Part shown: positions 5,836-8,096 of the stretch, one piece after another
Layout: each line of letters begins with the position of its first letter
How positions within the stretch are numbered: position 1 is the first letter of the stretch
Assembly: GCA_018241455.1 (NCBI GenBank)
Contig: JAFEDW010000082.1
Location: 1-8,096 of the forward strand
DNA: 8,096 nucleotides
Reading direction: 5' to 3'
Source of the DNA: Pseudomonadota bacterium
GTDB lineage: Bacteria; Pseudomonadota; Gammaproteobacteria; Steroidobacterales; Steroidobacteraceae
Position numbers and translations under genes: made by a program
Notes under the pieces: model-generated
Seen by the model: only the letters and a program-made list of their open reading frames with translations
What the model was told of the DNA's origin: nothing
The model's database searches: none

Positions 5836-8096
5836 GTGAAGTCATCGTATCGGCGCCTGCGTGCGCCTCGTGCTGAGCATGTGGCGGCCACCAAGGCTGC
5901 TCCGGCCAATCTGATCGGACTCGACCTGCGCGTGCGCCACCCGCGCAACACGCCGCTGGCGCGCAGCGTCGCGCTGGCGCTCGGCCTCGCGGCCGCGCCA
6001 TTTGCGTACGCGCAAACCGCCGCCGCCCCGAACTCGGACAACCTGGAAGAGGTGGTTGTCACCGGTATCCGCGCCAGCTTGAACTCATCGGAGAACCTGA
6101 AGCGCAATGCCGTCGGCTTCGTCGACGGCATCGTCGCCGAGGACATCGGCAAGTTCCCGGACACGAACCTGGCCGAGTCGATGCAGCGTATCACCGGCGT
6201 GTCGATCGACCGCGTCAACGGCGAAGGTTCCAAGGTGTCGGTGCGCGGCATCGGCGCCGACTACAACCTGGTGCTGTTGAACGGCCGGCAGATGCCGGGC
6301 GCGAACATCAATGACACCAGCGCCTCCGACTCGCGTTCCTTCGACTTCGCCAACCTCGCGTCGGAAGCGATCGCGGCCGTCGAGGTGCACAAGACCTCCG
6401 CGGCCGATCGCCCGACCGGCGGCCTGGGTGCGGTCATCAACATCAAGACCACGCGACCGCTGGACACGCCGGGGCAAAGGGCGGCGTTCGGCGTCAAGGC
6501 CGTTACCGATCGCTCGAACCAGAACCTGCCGGACAAATTCAAGGGCAGCACGTTCACGCCCGAACTATCGGGCATCTACAGCAACACGTTCGCCGACAAC
6601 ACCTTCGGCATCGCGATTTCAGCGAGCTACCAGGATCGCGCTGCCGGTTACAACCAGGCCGGCGTGGCGAGTGGCTACCATTCGATCCAGGGCGGCGACA
6701 CCAGCGCGTGGGGCACGATCGGCAACAACGATCCGGCCAACATCACCAACGCGCCGGGGCCGAACGACATCTACCAGGTGCCGCAGGACATCCGTTACTT
6801 CCTGACTGGCATCGAACGCAAGCGCACCAACGGCCAGCTGACGCTGCAATACCGGCCGGTCGATTCACTTACGGCGACGCTCGACTACACGTATTCCGAG
6901 AACAAGATTCACACGCGGCGGCAGGAAATCTCGGCGTGGTTCAACTTCGGTCCGTCGGTCTCCAATTGGACCAATGGTCCGGTGAAGGGTCCGCTCTCCT
7001 ACGTGGAGACGGTCAACTGCGATAACACCGCTACGCCACCCGGGCCGACGGATCCGCCAGGTCCGACCTTCTTCCACGGATGCGCGGATGTCGCCATGGC
7101 CCAGTCCGACTATGCGACCAAGGCGCAGAACAATTCGGTCGGCTTCAACCTGAAGTGGGAAGCGACTGACAAGCTCAGCTTCGAGTTCGACGCGCACGAC
7201 TCGACCGCGACGGACGGCGAGGATGGCCCGCTGGGCAACAGCAATACGCTGGGCGTGTCAGGGTATTTCCGTGGCACCAACGGCGTCGATTTCTCGCACT
7301 ATTTCCCGGTGCTCAGCGTCACGCTGCCGGGAGACCTCAACGGCACCATCGATCCTGCCTTCATGGAGGCGACTGGTTCGAGTTTCCGCAACAGCTACAC
7401 GAAGGCAGAAGTGCAGCAGGCACAGCTGGCCGGCAACTGGAAGTTTGCCGACCGCCAGAAGCTCGATTTCGGCGTCAGCCTGACCGATGTCAAGAACCGG
7501 TCGGCTTACTCCAACGTGCAGCAGGACAATTGGGGCGGCCTCGGCAATCGCGACGACTACCCGGATTCGGCCTTTACGCCGGATACGCTGTCGAAGTACT
7601 TTCCGAACCTGAACGGCAGCTCGGACCCGGCGTTGTTCAACCAGTTCTTCAACTGGGATTTCAACGCCGTTCGCCAGGCGGCCATTGCGTTCTGGGGAGC
7701 CGGGGGCGAGGCCAAGTTCTCGGCCAATCCCGACTACACTGACACGGACCGCAATACCAAGGAAAACTCCAAGTCCGCGTACGTGCAATACAGCACTTCG
7801 TTCGATATGGGGCGTCCGGCGCACTTCGCAGCCGGCCTGCGCTATGAAAAGACCGACGTGACTTCGAGCGCGAAAGTACCCACCGCCATCGGCAGCGAAT
7901 GGGTAGCCGCCAACGAAGTCCATATCCTGTTCGGGCCAGCTGCCTTCACTACGCTGAAAGGCTCCTACAACTTCGCGCTACCGAATATCGATTTCGACGT
8001 CGACCTGATGCCGAACCTGAAGGCTCGAGCCAGCTGGGGCAAGAGCATCGGCCGGCCGAGTTGGGGTGCGATCCAGGGTGGCCAGATCCTCGACAC
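5836..8096 (+). CDS. TonB-dependent receptor (oligosaccharide uptake), C-terminus cut by window
   Basis: Outer-membrane TonB-dependent receptor of the Xanthomonas/Caulobacter type, probably importing the oligosaccharides made by the divergently encoded glucanase. The frame stays open for 753 codons to the window edge; such receptors usually have about 900-1000 residues, so the last part of the barrel is missing. The signal peptide ends at AYA before Gln60, after an unusually long n-region. The TonB box is EEVVVTG (71-77). The plug domain spans about 88-207, with AEDIGKFPDTNLAESMQRI (101-119), VSVRGIGADYNLVLLNGRQ (134-152) and GGLGAVINIKT (195-205). Beta-barrel strands follow. There is no STN domain, so sigma/anti-sigma signalling through this receptor is unlikely. 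It starts with GTG after GGGGGA. Beta-glucan specificity is inferred from the neighbours only. Confidence 0.93.
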   Translation, partial: MKSSYRRLRAPRAEHVAATKAAPANLIGLDLRVRHPRNTPLARSVALALGLAAAPFAYAQTAAAPNSDNLEEVVVTGIRASLNSSENLKRNAVGFVDGIVAEDIGKFPDTNLAESMQRITGVSIDRVNGEGSKVSVRGIGADYNLVLLNGRQMPGANINDTSASDSRSFDFANLASEAIAAVEVHKTSAADRPTGGLGAVINIKTTRPLDTPGQRAAFGVKAVTDRSNQNLPDKFKGSTFTPELSGIYSNTFADNTFGIAISASYQDRAAGYNQAGVASGYHSIQGGDTSAWGTIGNNDPANITNAPGPNDIYQVPQDIRYFLTGIERKRTNGQLTLQYRPVDSLTATLDYTYSENKIHTRRQEISAWFNFGPSVSNWTNGPVKGPLSYVETVNCDNTATPPGPTDPPGPTFFHGCADVAMAQSDYATKAQNNSVGFNLKWEATDKLSFEFDAHDSTATDGEDGPLGNSNTLGVSGYFRGTNGVDFSHYFPVLSVTLPGDLNGTIDPAFMEATGSSFRNSYTKAEVQQAQLAGNWKFADRQKLDFGVSLTDVKNRSAYSNVQQDNWGGLGNRDDYPDSAFTPDTLSKYFPNLNGSSDPALFNQFFNWDFNAVRQAAIAFWGAGGEAKFSANPDYTDTDRNTKENSKSAYVQYSTSFDMGRPAHFAAGLRYEKTDVTSSAKVPTAIGSEWVAANEVHILFGPAAFTTLKGSYNFALPNIDFDVDLMPNLKARASWGKSIGRPSWGAIQGGQILD

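Noticed and set aside
5763..6251. A 162-codon minus-strand frame in the receptor's 5' region, which would sit between the receptor start and the operon promoter.
   Set aside because: It runs antisense to the receptor's signal, TonB box and plug start, and its translation has no family features.

Overview
This high-GC window is most likely from a gammaproteobacterium of the Xanthomonadales/Nevskiales type. The assignment rests on base composition and on a TonB-dependent receptor of the 'TonB-Xanth-Caul' kind (TIGR01782-like); an alphaproteobacterium with similar receptors cannot be excluded from one window. All genes read as coding for a glycan-use locus. I see no tRNA, rRNA, CRISPR array, insertion sequence or phage gene.

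Layout. Positions 33-5586 hold five genes on the minus strand, read from right to left: a GH16 endo-beta-1,3-glucanase-like lipoprotein, a Tat-exported GH1 beta-glucosidase, a secreted neutral-ceramidase-family hydrolase, a gluconokinase (gntK) and a GntP-family gluconate permease. Their junctions are a 4-bp overlap, a 1-bp gap, an 8-bp gap and a 4-bp overlap, so they almost certainly form one translationally coupled operon. Positions 5587-5835 are a divergent control region. The plus strand from 5836 to the right edge carries a TonB-dependent receptor whose C-terminal part lies outside the window.

How the genes may work together (inference). The GH16 enzyme cuts beta-1,3 (or mixed-linkage) glucan, the receptor brings oligosaccharides across the outer membrane, and the GH1 enzyme releases glucose in the periplasm. 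The operon has no glucose transporter or glucokinase. Instead it ends with gluconate uptake and phosphorylation, which suggests that the released sugar is oxidised to gluconate outside the cytoplasm and enters metabolism as 6-phosphogluconate. No glucose dehydrogenase is visible here. The ceramidase-family enzyme in the middle of the operon is the least expected member.

Regulation. Two LacI-type palindromes sharing the core AAGCGGTTTCA lie 124 bp apart in the divergent region. One overlaps the -35 element of a candidate minus-strand promoter. The other sits just downstream of the predicted start of a plus-strand promoter with a consensus TTGACA. The minus-strand promoter is placed so that the GH16 mRNA could be leaderless. 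No regulator gene is present in the window.
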